Shown here piece by piece: positions 9,701-16,423 of a stretch of DNA of 33,786 nucleotides. The stretch's first letter is position 1; each line of letters starts with the position of its first letter. The notes below the pieces were generated by a model. That model was not told the origin of the DNA. It made no database searches and saw nothing but the letters and a program-made list of their open reading frames with translations. This DNA comes from SKW197 sp049970095 (GTDB lineage Archaea > Thermoplasmatota > Thermoplasmata > Lutacidiplasmatales > SKW197), in contig JBMFNP010000016.1 of the NCBI GenBank assembly GCA_049970095.1, forward strand, positions 1 to 33,786, in the 5' to 3' direction. The translations under genes were made by a program, and so were the position numbers.

Positions 9701-10238
9701 GCAGATAATTTCCAAATGTGGCTATGCTCCTCTCAACCTGTGCCTCCATAAATGTGAGGAAAAACACAGCTACAAGTGCAGTCTTCTTTCCAAAGATCTC
9801 TTTTGTAAGAAAATAAAGTGGGAAAATGCAGAGGGCACCCCAGACCGGTGCAATGTACACCAGCACATATGCTGCAGAAAGTACTGCGTCACCGCCAAAA
9901 AATGGTGCAAGAAGTACACCAAGTACTGCTACCATCCAGTCAAATAAAGGTGCTCTTGGATTTATTGCACCAGCAGGATAATTCAGCATTGTATCAAGAA
10001 CCAGATGGTGTTTGTTAGCCACTATATACTCAATTACCCTTGAGTGATAATAGGAATCCGACCCACCAGAGTAAAGGTACAGGGGACCATGCTGGGTTAT
10101 AAGTTCCGTGGCAAAGTATGTTCTTATTAGGAGACCGATAAAGAATATTGTCCCAAGGTAAAGCATCGTTGTCCCATGCCTTGCGCACCATATTACTGTT
10201 CTATCTGATAATGTTAAATTCTCATCCTTTTCTGTCAT
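3744..10238 (-). CDS. aglB: Oligosaccharyltransferase AglB/Stt3 fused to a giant surface-repeat region
   Basis: Catalytic subunit that transfers a lipid-linked glycan to Asn in Asn-X-Ser/Thr sequons outside the cell membrane. At 2,164 residues it is more than twice the usual archaeal length of about 800-1,000. Visible motifs are the first-loop acidic motif GSDSYYH (D61), TVAE (376-379), which fits the archaeal TIXE-type motif, and WWDYG (589-593). About a dozen membrane helices precede residue 510. From about 900 onward come carboxypeptidase-regulatory/SdrD B-like repeats (for example GTIKGTVYWDNDHSG near 1015 and the calcium-loop-like DANENGMHDPGEE near 1373). Two NEW3-like domains and a final membrane helix (IWATVIAVVVVLAILVYF) follow. 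ATG 10238 is preferred over ATG 10244 because GAGGT lies 6 nt before 10238 but directly abuts 10244. It is first in an operon with translation genes. Confidence 0.93.
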   Translation of the reverse strand: MTEKDENLTLSDRTVIWCARHGTTMLYLGTIFFIGLLIRTYFATELITQHGPLYLYSGGSDSYYHSRVIEYIVANKHHLVLDTMLNYPAGAINPRAPLFDWMVAVLGVLLAPFFGGDAVLSAAYVLVYIAPVWGALCIFPLYFLTKEIFGKKTALVAVFFLTFMEAQVERSIATFGNYLPFYLFMVLTTLFFYVRTIKIVGHNKWVSSWKDRAEIRKGLGAFFRSERKALLYSLMTGIAFGATSMAWQGFTYMEAILLIYLFAQIIINHIRKVDSTGIYILTMLAMGIGFLIAFPYYYGDQLIPIWFDVPVYLYIGAVVLGFLFISTRDLPWVVVFPVIGAILGILALAVYLINPSYFQIIISGQGYFVKTKVYSTVAEAQAPDFSRVVLSFGAATTFLGILGLGYLFYKTYKSWRADYIFFATFSVMAVYLAASAGKFIFLGSPMFSVLSAWFVILLLNIANFSEMRKTFAGTIGGGLWNALKKSVKLTHVVMVLFLAFLVIFPNVWFAIDASIPYETKRKFDKQIYESMPDFAKPTDYDKINGSYKYFGAFGFSVPLPSSYWPDAYKWLAKQDKTEFPDKRPAFLSWWDYGFEAVDVGHHPTVADNFQNGIPIAGNFLMAQNESQGISLMIAHLMYVWYSKDRTKYEEILKAVSNAGVDVNPIRERFSDMKGTVKIVLENPKIFGPRSSDLNEHNAYYTWMSVYLLSNLNLRELAELYNQVMEITGNRVYYFAVDSRLFPFSGTNTGIFYAPAKLSDQRMKGRGESVPYDYYNLKAVSEYGGEYEIDEIPAGVRIVNYKIEYKDMFYNSLLYRIYVGYSGKDIGMGDGIPSLTSGFENYQRMPAWNMTHFRVVYLTAYWNPYKDYQNHTDAWQAINYDEAYQKQLNGEGVVDLNSRSSIAQSVAIIKYFPGAFFNGTLKLPDGRPVKGFRITVQDEYGIPHMSTITDEAGKYNLILPFGNISIIVTTGGDLNKQSMTENIQVTRFTLTVTQDMAYRKNVDADRDGVWDYIINRDITIPTGTIKGTVYWDNDHSGTYSSTSDIPIPGARVYLIRNSTNDTYSTTTDASGSYLLANLPPGTYNISAVVGKYTTIQQTSSAKPNESVTLDIAIQPCEIDGNVTWNERAVPGATVIAKDEYGNITTVSTNETGNFVFEKILPGNYTVYVSDENYVSEKFDIALKEGERQNQTLPVYPSARIHGKLMVENTAGSYANVKIINLDNRKLSEFVVANANGEFDLRLPVGFMYSMYAQTVKGDTRYTNFCSFILDGDKEINLTLAKSVKLYGMVKYGTGNETMYGYTMQIDRGNDKLWIFTDYSAHYEVYLPPGTYEIKNLAWITGVNWTYCGRVSINSDTKLDIALVDGDAYNGRVYYDANENGMHDPGEEIKNARVFFVDNDGLHLYTKTGEDGMFRANLPKEKKYSMSVIAEGFNERALPPMEFVDMPGEIALTPVNVTISGNFTFQNFAHENISLVISGGIGNRSYYINASQTTNFVLTLSPGNYSMRLAYQQHENETDVRYTIDGSTEFDTHVDRHLNVSVVKEVNITGRALLSNGTPINAVIKLTEKISGRIIDTTAEELKAGIFVPVGNWTVVCIGEIGEEHFSSISEIEITKPGYFEFTLYYAHRINVRIVHEGEGVSYIPVNATIGEITISASTDIGGNVEFTIPANKTVKFWVEHNTTESIAGLNRTVYYSGSNTTVVNASKTVEFEVSKQIKNTSVRGCVEYEGNRLLSGYVEFLSETTSQKYTAVIENSTFNIELYADTYNLYAHASDYAIEYVNISKVLVKENVDINLTINLVKGYSLKAYVEGNRENKTFRITTHDWAYQTILTSSQFRIVLPGGEYKLRASNFGYENGMRVEYADEKSVTVYNTTTAVYLALSKVEIRALQVDWNEVEHAVMKGNETRTFSLILKNLGNVEDVVTLTGAPADWKFNFSENDIPIGYGTGNNTRRIEVTVSTPPDAKVNHPPVIITALSKLNSSISASTQIRIDIVERRACAILEPGNYKLENGTLSYDIKIKNTGNTLDTFRVLVVNREELASFGWQAKLYVGEREVTNTSEISPEADTTLTVKLIPGENVIPITERTKVKLYAISTTGRGEGATAEHKIPVSMVSITPDNFNIAGERISLKPETIDYSPYIWATVIAVVVVLAILVYFRWGVVK

Positions 10239-10284
10239 AGCCATACCTCAATCTTGGTACTTTACCCCTCATAACTAGTTCCTG

Positions 10285-10319
10285 TATATATCTTTTCCCC
10301 CATGGAGGGAAATATAAGT
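10285..10319 (-). promoter_or_regulatory. Candidate promoter(s) of the AglB operon
   Basis: On the minus strand two TATA-like stretches are seen, ACTTATATTT (10310-10319) and GATATATACAG (10283-10292). The second would start transcription about 20-25 nt before ATG 10238, leaving room for the GAGGT ribosome binding site. Which one is used cannot be decided from the sequence. Confidence 0.45.
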
Positions 10320-10328
10320 TTTAGTTTA

Positions 10329-10809
10329 TTACCTCTCTTTCCGTTTTCTTGCCAGCACAACCAGAAGAATTCCAATGCAGAACATTGCAATTGCGGCTAT
10401 GTTAGAAAGCTCATGTGTGGGATTTGATAGCGGATAGTTATCGCTTGCACCTGCCCCAACCATTGCCATCATTTGCTCTGTCGTCATACCAGTAGTTCCC
10501 GCCCACATCATCATATGCCTGGCAATTCCCAGAAACACCCTTGCCAGCACCATTGTTCTGCCAGAAGTTGTTGTGGTGGATTATATTAGCTGAAGCCCCA
10601 ATGACACCATTCTCACGCGTGAAATCGCTATTTCCATTGATGTGGATGGGCGCATGTGCTATGCCTTTCGTTTGCGGTTTTGTTTTCCCTGCACTTGCAT
10701 TGGGCATAGTGAGGATTGCAAAGGCGCTTAGCACAAGCAAGCCAAGGACAAGCATTCCAACCCACTTTTTGTTCATCCCTCTCTTTGATAGTTGTTGTTT
10801 TTTATCCAT
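10329..10809 (-). pseudogene. Collapsed, frameshifted beta-helix surface-protein gene
   Basis: Two overlapping reading frames together read as one shortened surface protein. The first starts at ATG 10809 behind a strong AGGAGGT (10817-10823). It carries a signal peptide, then HINGNSDF, then the last beta-helix coil (FWQNNGAGKGVSGNCQAYD), and hits a stop near 10438. The second frame supplies GAGASDNYPLSNP and a C-terminal membrane anchor (IAAIAMFCIGILLVVLARKRK). The intact version of the same sequence lies at 33300-33490, where about 50 extra bases separate the two parts. An internal deletion with frameshift therefore explains the break. Loss of most beta-helix coils must be a second event. 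A TATA-like GTTATATACC lies at 10847-10856. A short functional protein is possible but would lack the anchor. Confidence 0.75.
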
Positions 10810-10888
10810 ATTCACTACCTCCTTTTTTTCAAGGATAACCTAACAAGGTATATAACACCTATCCAACACAGCATGTAGAAGATTGTTT

Positions 10889-12202
10889 TTACTCTTCCAT
10901 TCCCTTTCTTTTCTTAAACTGGATCTTGGCAGTTAGGATTTTTTCAGATGTGAAGAATTTGCTGGCTATGTAAAGTATCGCACATGTGAATACAATCTGG
11001 TAGAGTATTCCAAGATAGAGTACACTGTATTCCTGGGTGTAAAGGCATTTTGTTGCAAGCACAGGATAGGAAAACGGAAGTGCATAGATCAGCGCCTGGA
11101 TGGATAAGGGCAAAGCCTCTAATGGTGCCATCATTAGTATAAGCACTGGTATTAAAATCGGAATGTAAAGCACACCAGAGAGTGCCTGTGCACTTCTTAC
11201 ATCCTTTGTGTATGCACCCAGCAGCACAGCAAGGGAAAGTACTGCAAGAAACGCAAGGAAAATGGAGAGAATCATTAGCAAATAGCCCTGAAAGTCTGGC
11301 ACAAGTCCGAGCGCCACAAGATTCACCTGCCCATTTATCCGAGGCGTGTTTGAGGTAAGTGAGCTCATATAATATGTGAATCCGATGAGGTAGGAGATTG
11401 TGGCTACAATTGAAAGCACAATTACACCTGCAATTTTTCCAAATAAGAGATAAATCCGGTTTGTTGGAAGCGTGAGGAGAACCTCAAGGGTTTTCTGTTC
11501 CTTTTCCATAGCTACAGAAGTGGCAGCCAGCTGTCCAGCCATCATTAGCAAAATCATTATTACAACTGGCATTGCGATTCCACCGCTCATCACTCCTGTC
11601 ACCACAACCAGTGGGGAAACATCTCTTACATTTCCCTTTATAACGGATTTTTCTTCAATCCGAATTGGATGGAGAATTTCGTCTGGTTTTGCATCTGGAT
11701 AAATTGAAACAAGGCGTGAATACAGGATGTAATCATTAAAGCCAGAGATTGCAGATGAAAGAACTGCAAATTCACCGCTCTCGGTTATTCCATAACTTTT
11801 CAGTATCTGGTAAACATTTAGTTTTGTGCTGTTTCCCCCAATAATTGTCTCAGTAAAATTTACCGGGACCTCTAAAACAAGGGACACACCATTTTGCTGA
11901 GCCTCATTGATGGCTTTAGAGATATTCTGGGTTGAAACATTCAAAAGCACAATATTCTGGTTAATAAGGTAGTTATAAAGCACATCTGAAATTGTTGAGT
12001 TTCCATCATCTCCATCCATGTTTACAAAGACGCATTTCACTGTCTTCAGGGACTCCTTTGCAGCTTCCATAGAAACATTGAGGGCGCTTCCCATTATTGG
12101 AAAGATAAGCAAAGGTACAAGAATCATTCCAATCATTAGTCTCGGGTCCCTTATCATCTCCTTCAGTTCCTTAATAATGATGTTCAGAAGTGCATTAACC
12201 AT
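10889..12202 (-). CDS. ABC-2 type exporter permease
   Basis: Membrane subunit of an ABC-2 (NatB/DrrB-like) exporter, 437 residues. One N-terminal membrane helix (LMIGMILVPLLIFPIMGSAL) is followed by a long extracellular domain (about 50-200) with several sequons, then five or six helices. The family motif KEQKTLEVLLTLPTNR lies near residue 235. The start overlaps the end of the ATPase gene (AATGGTTAA), so the two are coupled. Exported substrate unknown; relatives export sodium ions, drugs or proteins. Confidence 0.88.
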   Translation of the reverse strand: MVNALLNIIIKELKEMIRDPRLMIGMILVPLLIFPIMGSALNVSMEAAKESLKTVKCVFVNMDGDDGNSTISDVLYNYLINQNIVLLNVSTQNISKAINEAQQNGVSLVLEVPVNFTETIIGGNSTKLNVYQILKSYGITESGEFAVLSSAISGFNDYILYSRLVSIYPDAKPDEILHPIRIEEKSVIKGNVRDVSPLVVVTGVMSGGIAMPVVIMILLMMAGQLAATSVAMEKEQKTLEVLLTLPTNRIYLLFGKIAGVIVLSIVATISYLIGFTYYMSSLTSNTPRINGQVNLVALGLVPDFQGYLLMILSIFLAFLAVLSLAVLLGAYTKDVRSAQALSGVLYIPILIPVLILMMAPLEALPLSIQALIYALPFSYPVLATKCLYTQEYSVLYLGILYQIVFTCAILYIASKFFTSEKILTAKIQFKKRKGMEE

Positions 12203-12929
12203 TTTTCACAACCTCCATAAACACATCCTCCAGATTTTTCGCGTTGTATTTTCTCTTCAGTTCCTCAGGGGTTCCGACTACCAGCAGCTTTCCCCTGTTT
12301 ATCATCCCCACCCTTGTGCATAGATACTCAACTTCAAGCAAATTGTGGCTTGAAATTATTGCAGCAGCACCAGTTTCCATGATTACGCGCTTTATTTCAT
12401 TTCGCACATAGTGTGCATGTAAAATGTCAAGCCCTGAAGTAGGTTCATCCATGATAGCGAGTTTGGGAGCAACCATAAGGGTTCTGGCAATCTGCAACCT
12501 GCGCTTCATTCCCTTGCTGTATTCCTTTATTCGAGAATCAATTCTTTCACCCAGTGCTGCAATTTTAATTCCATTTTCCACCATTGTTTCCTTTCTTCCT
12601 TCAAAAAAACCAGCGATAAACTGAAGGTACTCTCTGCCGCTGAGGTTCTCATATGCTCCTGCATCTTCAGGTAGGTATGAGATTAATTTCCTGATATGTG
12701 TGCTTTCTCTTGTTACATCCATTCCAAATATGGATACCTTGCCAGCTGTTGGCAACAGAAGTGTGGAAAGAATCCTCAACGCAGTGGTTTTGCCGGCACC
12801 ATTTGGGCCAATCAGTCCAAAAATTTCTCCGTTATTGATTGTAAGAGTTATTCCATCTATTGCCCTTATCCTTGGCGTGTATTCCTTAACCAGTCTTTCT
12901 AATTTAACTGCAATTTCTGATGCTGGAAT
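12195..12929 (-). CDS. ABC exporter ATPase, apparent ATT start codon
   Basis: ATP-binding subunit partnering the overlapping permease. Walker A is GPNGAGKTT (41-49), the signature is YSKGMKRRLQIARTL, Walker B is LAIMDEPTSGLD and the switch His is in ISSHNLLEVE. The essential Walker A lies upstream of the first usual start codon in the frame, a TTG at 12779 just after GKTTA. The frame is closed by a TAA further up, at 12942-12944. Between that stop and Walker A there is no in-frame ATG, GTG or TTG; ATT 12929 has GAGGTG five bases before it and gives the expected N-terminus (AVKLERLVKEY). The product would be 244 residues, normal for the family. Confidence 0.85.
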   Translation of the reverse strand: MPASEIAVKLERLVKEYTPRIRAIDGITLTINNGEIFGLIGPNGAGKTTALRILSTLLLPTAGKVSIFGMDVTRESTHIRKLISYLPEDAGAYENLSGREYLQFIAGFFEGRKETMVENGIKIAALGERIDSRIKEYSKGMKRRLQIARTLMVAPKLAIMDEPTSGLDILHAHYVRNEIKRVIMETGAAAIISSHNLLEVEYLCTRVGMINRGKLLVVGTPEELKRKYNAKNLEDVFMEVVKNG

Positions 12930-12941
12930 TTTATCACCTCG

Positions 12942-13052
12942 TTATACGAGAGTGTAGATTTTTACAAATTCTTCTTTTTCCATCATGCCCAGTACTTTTG
13001 CATCAAACTCACGCAGATAACACCCCTCAGAAAAGTAAAGGAGTTCCGTCAT
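12942..13052 (-). pseudogene. Short ORF resembling the N-terminus of AlaX (alanyl-tRNA editing)
   Basis: ATG 13052 opens a 36-residue frame (MTELLYFSEGCYLREFDAKV...) that looks like the first residues of AlaX-type alanyl-tRNA deacylases. It ends before the zinc-binding HxxxH part of that family. It lies between the DUF35 gene and the ABC ATPase, on the same strand. The likeness is judged from memory over about 25 residues, so it may be a gene remnant or simply an unrelated small peptide. Confidence 0.35.
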
Positions 13053-13083
13053 CAGTTCAAAGAAGCCAATGTGCTATTTGAAT

Positions 13084-13485
13084 TTATGTGCACAATGCAA
13101 ACTTATAGCCATAATAGATAATTCCTGCCTTTCCATCCTCACCCAATTTTCTGAATACCATTTCTACTCTGGCACCGATTTTCACATCTTCGGGTTTACA
13201 ATCCACAATTTGTGCCGTGATTCTTGGTCCTTCATCAAGCTGAATGATTGCCATTATATAAGGTACCTGGTTCTCAAAACCATCTGCGGGCTCATATACA
13301 AGCGCGTATGAATGAACCACACCTTTTCCTCCAAGCTTATAAGGTTTCATTTTCCCAATGCTCAACCTGTGGCAATCTGGACACACAATTCTCGGCGGAA
13401 AGTAAACCTTCCTGCAATTTTCGCACTGCACACCTACAAGATTATATCTGCTCGGAATCTGCCGCCAGAATCTCGGAATCTGCAT
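13084..13485 (-). CDS. DUF35 OB-fold/Zn-ribbon protein bridging thiolase and HMG-CoA synthase
   Basis: 133 residues with a rubredoxin-like zinc ribbon (CENCRKVYFPPRIVCPDC) and a C-terminal OB-fold with GKGVVHSYALVYEP and PYIMAIIQLDEGPRI. In archaea, DUF35 proteins hold thiolase and HMG-CoA synthase in one complex and let acetoacetyl-CoA pass between them (known for the Methanothermococcus complex). ATG 13485 is preferred over GTG 13494 because GAGGTG lies 6 nt before it. It is the last gene of the mevalonate operon and starts just after the thiolase stop. Confidence 0.92.
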   Translation of the reverse strand: MQIPRFWRQIPSRYNLVGVQCENCRKVYFPPRIVCPDCHRLSIGKMKPYKLGGKGVVHSYALVYEPADGFENQVPYIMAIIQLDEGPRITAQIVDCKPEDVKIGARVEMVFRKLGEDGKAGIIYYGYKFALCT

Positions 13486-13495
13486 TTTTCTCACC

Positions 13496-14665
13496 TCAAT
13501 TCTCTCTTTTCAGAATGCTCACAAAAGCAGTTGCACCCGTGCCCCCAACATTTAATGTCAAGCCAATCTCAGCACCTGGAACCTGTCTTTCCTTTGCTTC
13601 ACCTCTCAATTGCTGCACCACCTCAACCACCTGGGCAATTCCCACAGCACCTGGCGGTTGTCCCCTTGCCTTCAAACCCCCTGAGGGATTTACCACAATT
13701 TTTCCACCAATATCCGTCTGTCCTTCTGCAGTTGCCTTACCACCTTCGCCTTTCTTCACAAGCCGCAGATCCTCAATTTCTATAATTTCTGCAATGGTGT
13801 AGCAATCATGCACTTCCGCTATGTTAATCTGTTTTGGAGAAACACCAGCCATGTGATATGCCCTGCTTGAAGCCCTCACCACAGCATCCATTGTGCATAT
13901 ATCTCTTCTTGAATGCAATGCAATTGTATCCGTGGCTAAACCCATGCCTGCAATTTTAATTGGAGTATCGCAGAATTTTCTGGCATGATCCCAAGGACAG
14001 AGCACAAGTGCCGCAGCACCATCAGACACAGGTGCACAATCAAGTGTTTTTATGGGTGTTGCCACTGGAGAGGATGTGAGCACCTGCTCAACAGTAAGTG
14101 TGTTTTTGAAGTGAGCGATCGGATTCTTTGAGGCAAATCTGTGATTTTTCACAGCCACCTGTGCCATCTGTTCTTCAGTTGTGCCGTACTCATACATATG
14201 CCTTCTTGCCATCATTGCAAAAAGGGATGCATAAGTTGCACCAAAAATGCTTTCCCACTCATTATCTGCGGTGGCACACAGTTCCCTGTTTGCCTCTGCA
14301 TCGCCCACATCTGTCATTTTTTCCGCACCCCCCACCATCACAAAATCATAAATTCCTGATGCAACTGCCAGATATGCTTCGTAAAATGCTACACCCCCTG
14401 AGGCACTTGCTGCTTCCACACGCACCGCAGGTAAATGCTTTGATGCATAGCCAGCATAGTCCATTATTAGCGAGGACACATGCTCCTGTTCAATCAATTT
14501 TCCTGCGGACATGTTGCCCACATAGATGGCGTCCAGCAAATCACCACTTATTTTTGCATCCTCTATTGCCTTCAGTCCTGCCTCAATTCCTATTTCCCTG
14601 AAAGATTTTTCCCAGAGTTCACCAAATTTTGTAATCCCGACCCCGATTACTGCTACCTCTCGCAT
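13496..14665 (-). CDS. Archaeal acetoacetyl-CoA thiolase homologue with altered active site
   Basis: Homologue of the thiolase that joins two acetyl-CoA into acetoacetyl-CoA, the first mevalonate-pathway step. The 389 residues are full length, from MREVAVIGVGITKFGELWEKSF to NVGGTGATAF. The position of the nucleophilic Cys in the family motif EAACASGG holds Ser87 (EAASASGG, codon AGT). The His of the GHPxGATG motif is Gln336 (GQPPGAVG, codon CAA). The HDC motif is kept (His286, Cys288). Context (HMG-CoA synthase, DUF35, regulator) says mevalonate pathway, but the usual Cys/His pair is absent. It could be inactive, use a different mechanism, or serve as a scaffold. The start overlaps the Shine-Dalgarno-rich end of the synthase gene (GGGAGGAATGA). 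Confidence 0.9.
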   Translation of the reverse strand: MREVAVIGVGITKFGELWEKSFREIGIEAGLKAIEDAKISGDLLDAIYVGNMSAGKLIEQEHVSSLIMDYAGYASKHLPAVRVEAASASGGVAFYEAYLAVASGIYDFVMVGGAEKMTDVGDAEANRELCATADNEWESIFGATYASLFAMMARRHMYEYGTTEEQMAQVAVKNHRFASKNPIAHFKNTLTVEQVLTSSPVATPIKTLDCAPVSDGAAALVLCPWDHARKFCDTPIKIAGMGLATDTIALHSRRDICTMDAVVRASSRAYHMAGVSPKQINIAEVHDCYTIAEIIEIEDLRLVKKGEGGKATAEGQTDIGGKIVVNPSGGLKARGQPPGAVGIAQVVEVVQQLRGEAKERQVPGAEIGLTLNVGGTGATAFVSILKREN

Positions 14666-14669
14666 GCTT

Positions 14670-15719
14670 TCATTCCTCCCTGAGTATGATCTGGTGTTTG
14701 AATTTCGTGTAAATTGCGTAATTTATTTCCACCCAGTTTTCTATATAATGCTGTACAAGGGGTGCACCTCCACGATTGAAATTGCTAATTGCCTCTGTTA
14801 CGGTAATATCAAAACCATCTGTCCCCGCACCAGAACCAAATGCAACTGCAAGGATCCTGTCTCCAGGTTTTGCAACATCCAGTACAGAGCTGAGTCCAAG
14901 CATCACCGCTCCCGAGTATGTGTTTCCAATGTAAGGTGTTAGCAAGCCCTGTTTTATCTGCTCATCCTTGAATCCCAGGGTCTTGGCAGCCCTTCTTGGA
15001 AATCTTCCGTTTGGCTGATGGAATATCGCATACTGATAGTCTTCGGGTTTTGTGCCCTGCATTTCCATCAGTCTTTTTGCACATGTGAGCACATGTCTGA
15101 AATATGCTGGCTCACCTGTAAACCTACCCCCATGACTTGGGTACATCTGTCCCTCTCTGCGCCAGAAATCTGGTGTGTCCGTAGTGAAGGAATATGTGCG
15201 GTTAATCTCTGCAATTACATTTTCGTTTCCAATTAAGAGTGCGGCACCGCCAGCACTGGCAGTGTATTCAAGTGGATCACCTGGTGCACCCTGTGAGGTG
15301 TCTGCACCTATTGCCATCCCATACTTTATCATTCCTGATTTCACAAGCCCCATACATGTCTGGATTGCTGCTGTCCCTGCTTTACATGCAAATTCATAGT
15401 CCGCTGCTGTAAGGTCTGGCGTGGCACCTATTGCCTCAGCCACAACTGTTGCGGTGGGCTTAACAGCATATGGATGGGATTCGGAGCCACAGTAGATTGC
15501 CCCGATTTCTTTAGGGTTGATTGAAACTCTTCTGAGGGCATTTCTGGCAGCAGTGACTGCAATTGTAATTGTGTCTTCGTCTGGTCCTGGCACAGATTTT
15601 GCATACACTCCTAAACTTTCACCGTATGCCTTTCCGTCTATTCCCCATACTGCACCAATTTCCGCAGGTGTTATTCGATATCTGGGCACATATACTCCAT
15701 AACTCACAATTCCAACCAT
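14670..15719 (-). CDS. Hydroxymethylglutaryl-CoA synthase, archaeal type
   Basis: Condenses acetoacetyl-CoA and acetyl-CoA to HMG-CoA, the committed route to archaeal isoprenoid lipids. The 349 residues carry the expected catalytic residues: Glu80 (CGSESHPYAV), Cys112 (YEFACKAGTAA) and His234 (FHQPNGRFP). The family start MVGIVSYGVYVPRYRI sets the start at ATG 15719; GAGGAG lies upstream inside the end of the regulator gene, whose TGA stop is only a few bases before. The active site is therefore intact, unlike that of the neighbouring thiolase. Confidence 0.96.
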   Translation of the reverse strand: MVGIVSYGVYVPRYRITPAEIGAVWGIDGKAYGESLGVYAKSVPGPDEDTITIAVTAARNALRRVSINPKEIGAIYCGSESHPYAVKPTATVVAEAIGATPDLTAADYEFACKAGTAAIQTCMGLVKSGMIKYGMAIGADTSQGAPGDPLEYTASAGGAALLIGNENVIAEINRTYSFTTDTPDFWRREGQMYPSHGGRFTGEPAYFRHVLTCAKRLMEMQGTKPEDYQYAIFHQPNGRFPRRAAKTLGFKDEQIKQGLLTPYIGNTYSGAVMLGLSSVLDVAKPGDRILAVAFGSGAGTDGFDITVTEAISNFNRGGAPLVQHYIENWVEINYAIYTKFKHQIILREE

Positions 15720-15723
15720 TTTT

Positions 15724-16401
15724 TCACAACTCCTCAAGACGCTTTATAATCTCAGATAGAGACATTTTTGTGACAAGCAAGGGAACATTTTCAATCTCTG
15801 CAATTTTGATCGCAAGGGGATCAACTTCTCTGGGCGCATGAAGCACCACACATGCTGGTTTGAGGGGATGCACCCTGATTGCCACCATTGGACTCCTCCC
15901 ATATTTTACTTCGGTGAAGATCAGCGCCCTTTCACTGCTCCATCCGTATATTTTCAGGTAATCTGATGCGTTCAATGAGAGTATGGCTTTGATGCTGTCC
16001 ACAATCGTGTAACCATGTATATCTCTATGAAGGGAACATGAGGAAACATTTTTTGCACCAATCATGTCTTTGAAATCTGTGAGCGGAATCCCTATGGGAA
16101 ATTCCCTTATCTGGATTATTGCGTCACTTTCAACACCCAGCGTGTACTTTTTCAGAACTTCCCCTCCCCTTCTTCTGTCAATGTTTATAAATGCCTGAAT
16201 AATCTTGGAGATAGTTTTTATGCCCGGTGACTCTCTGCGTTCATGTTCATAATCGCAAATTGTTGAGGGCGCGCATCCGAGTTCCTGCGCAAGTTCTTTC
16301 TGGCTTATTTTAAAGGTTTCTCTCCATTTTTTAATTGTTTTACCGGGGCTTTCAGAGAGTACAATTTCGCCAGCAATTTTTTCTGCAAGTTTATCTATCA
16401 T
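15724..16401 (-). CDS. HTH transcriptional regulator of the mevalonate operon
   Basis: 225 residues with an XRE-type helix-turn-helix near residues 24-75 (ISQKELAQELGCAPSTICDYEHERR) and a C-terminal domain of about 130 residues that is probably a ligand sensor. It resembles the archaeal predicted regulators of the COG1709 type, judged from memory. Being first in the operon, directly before HMG-CoA synthase, suggests control of mevalonate genes and of itself. A likely operator with CGAAT half-sites lies at 16449-16483. The TATA box is 27 nt from ATG 16401, so the mRNA is probably leaderless. Confidence 0.82.
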   Translation of the reverse strand: MIDKLAEKIAGEIVLSESPGKTIKKWRETFKISQKELAQELGCAPSTICDYEHERRESPGIKTISKIIQAFINIDRRRGGEVLKKYTLGVESDAIIQIREFPIGIPLTDFKDMIGAKNVSSCSLHRDIHGYTIVDSIKAILSLNASDYLKIYGWSSERALIFTEVKYGRSPMVAIRVHPLKPACVVLHAPREVDPLAIKIAEIENVPLLVTKMSLSEIIKRLEEL

Positions 16402-16423
16402 TTATGGGAATTAAGTGGATGTT

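Noticed and set aside
10329..10815. Programmed ribosomal frameshift joining the two frames
   Set aside because: There is no slippery sequence, and comparison with 33391-33450 shows a deletion at the exact point of frame change.
13248..14601. Long plus-strand frames opposite the DUF35 and thiolase genes
   Set aside because: They are mirror frames of well-supported genes, have no family features, and no promoter or ribosome binding site.
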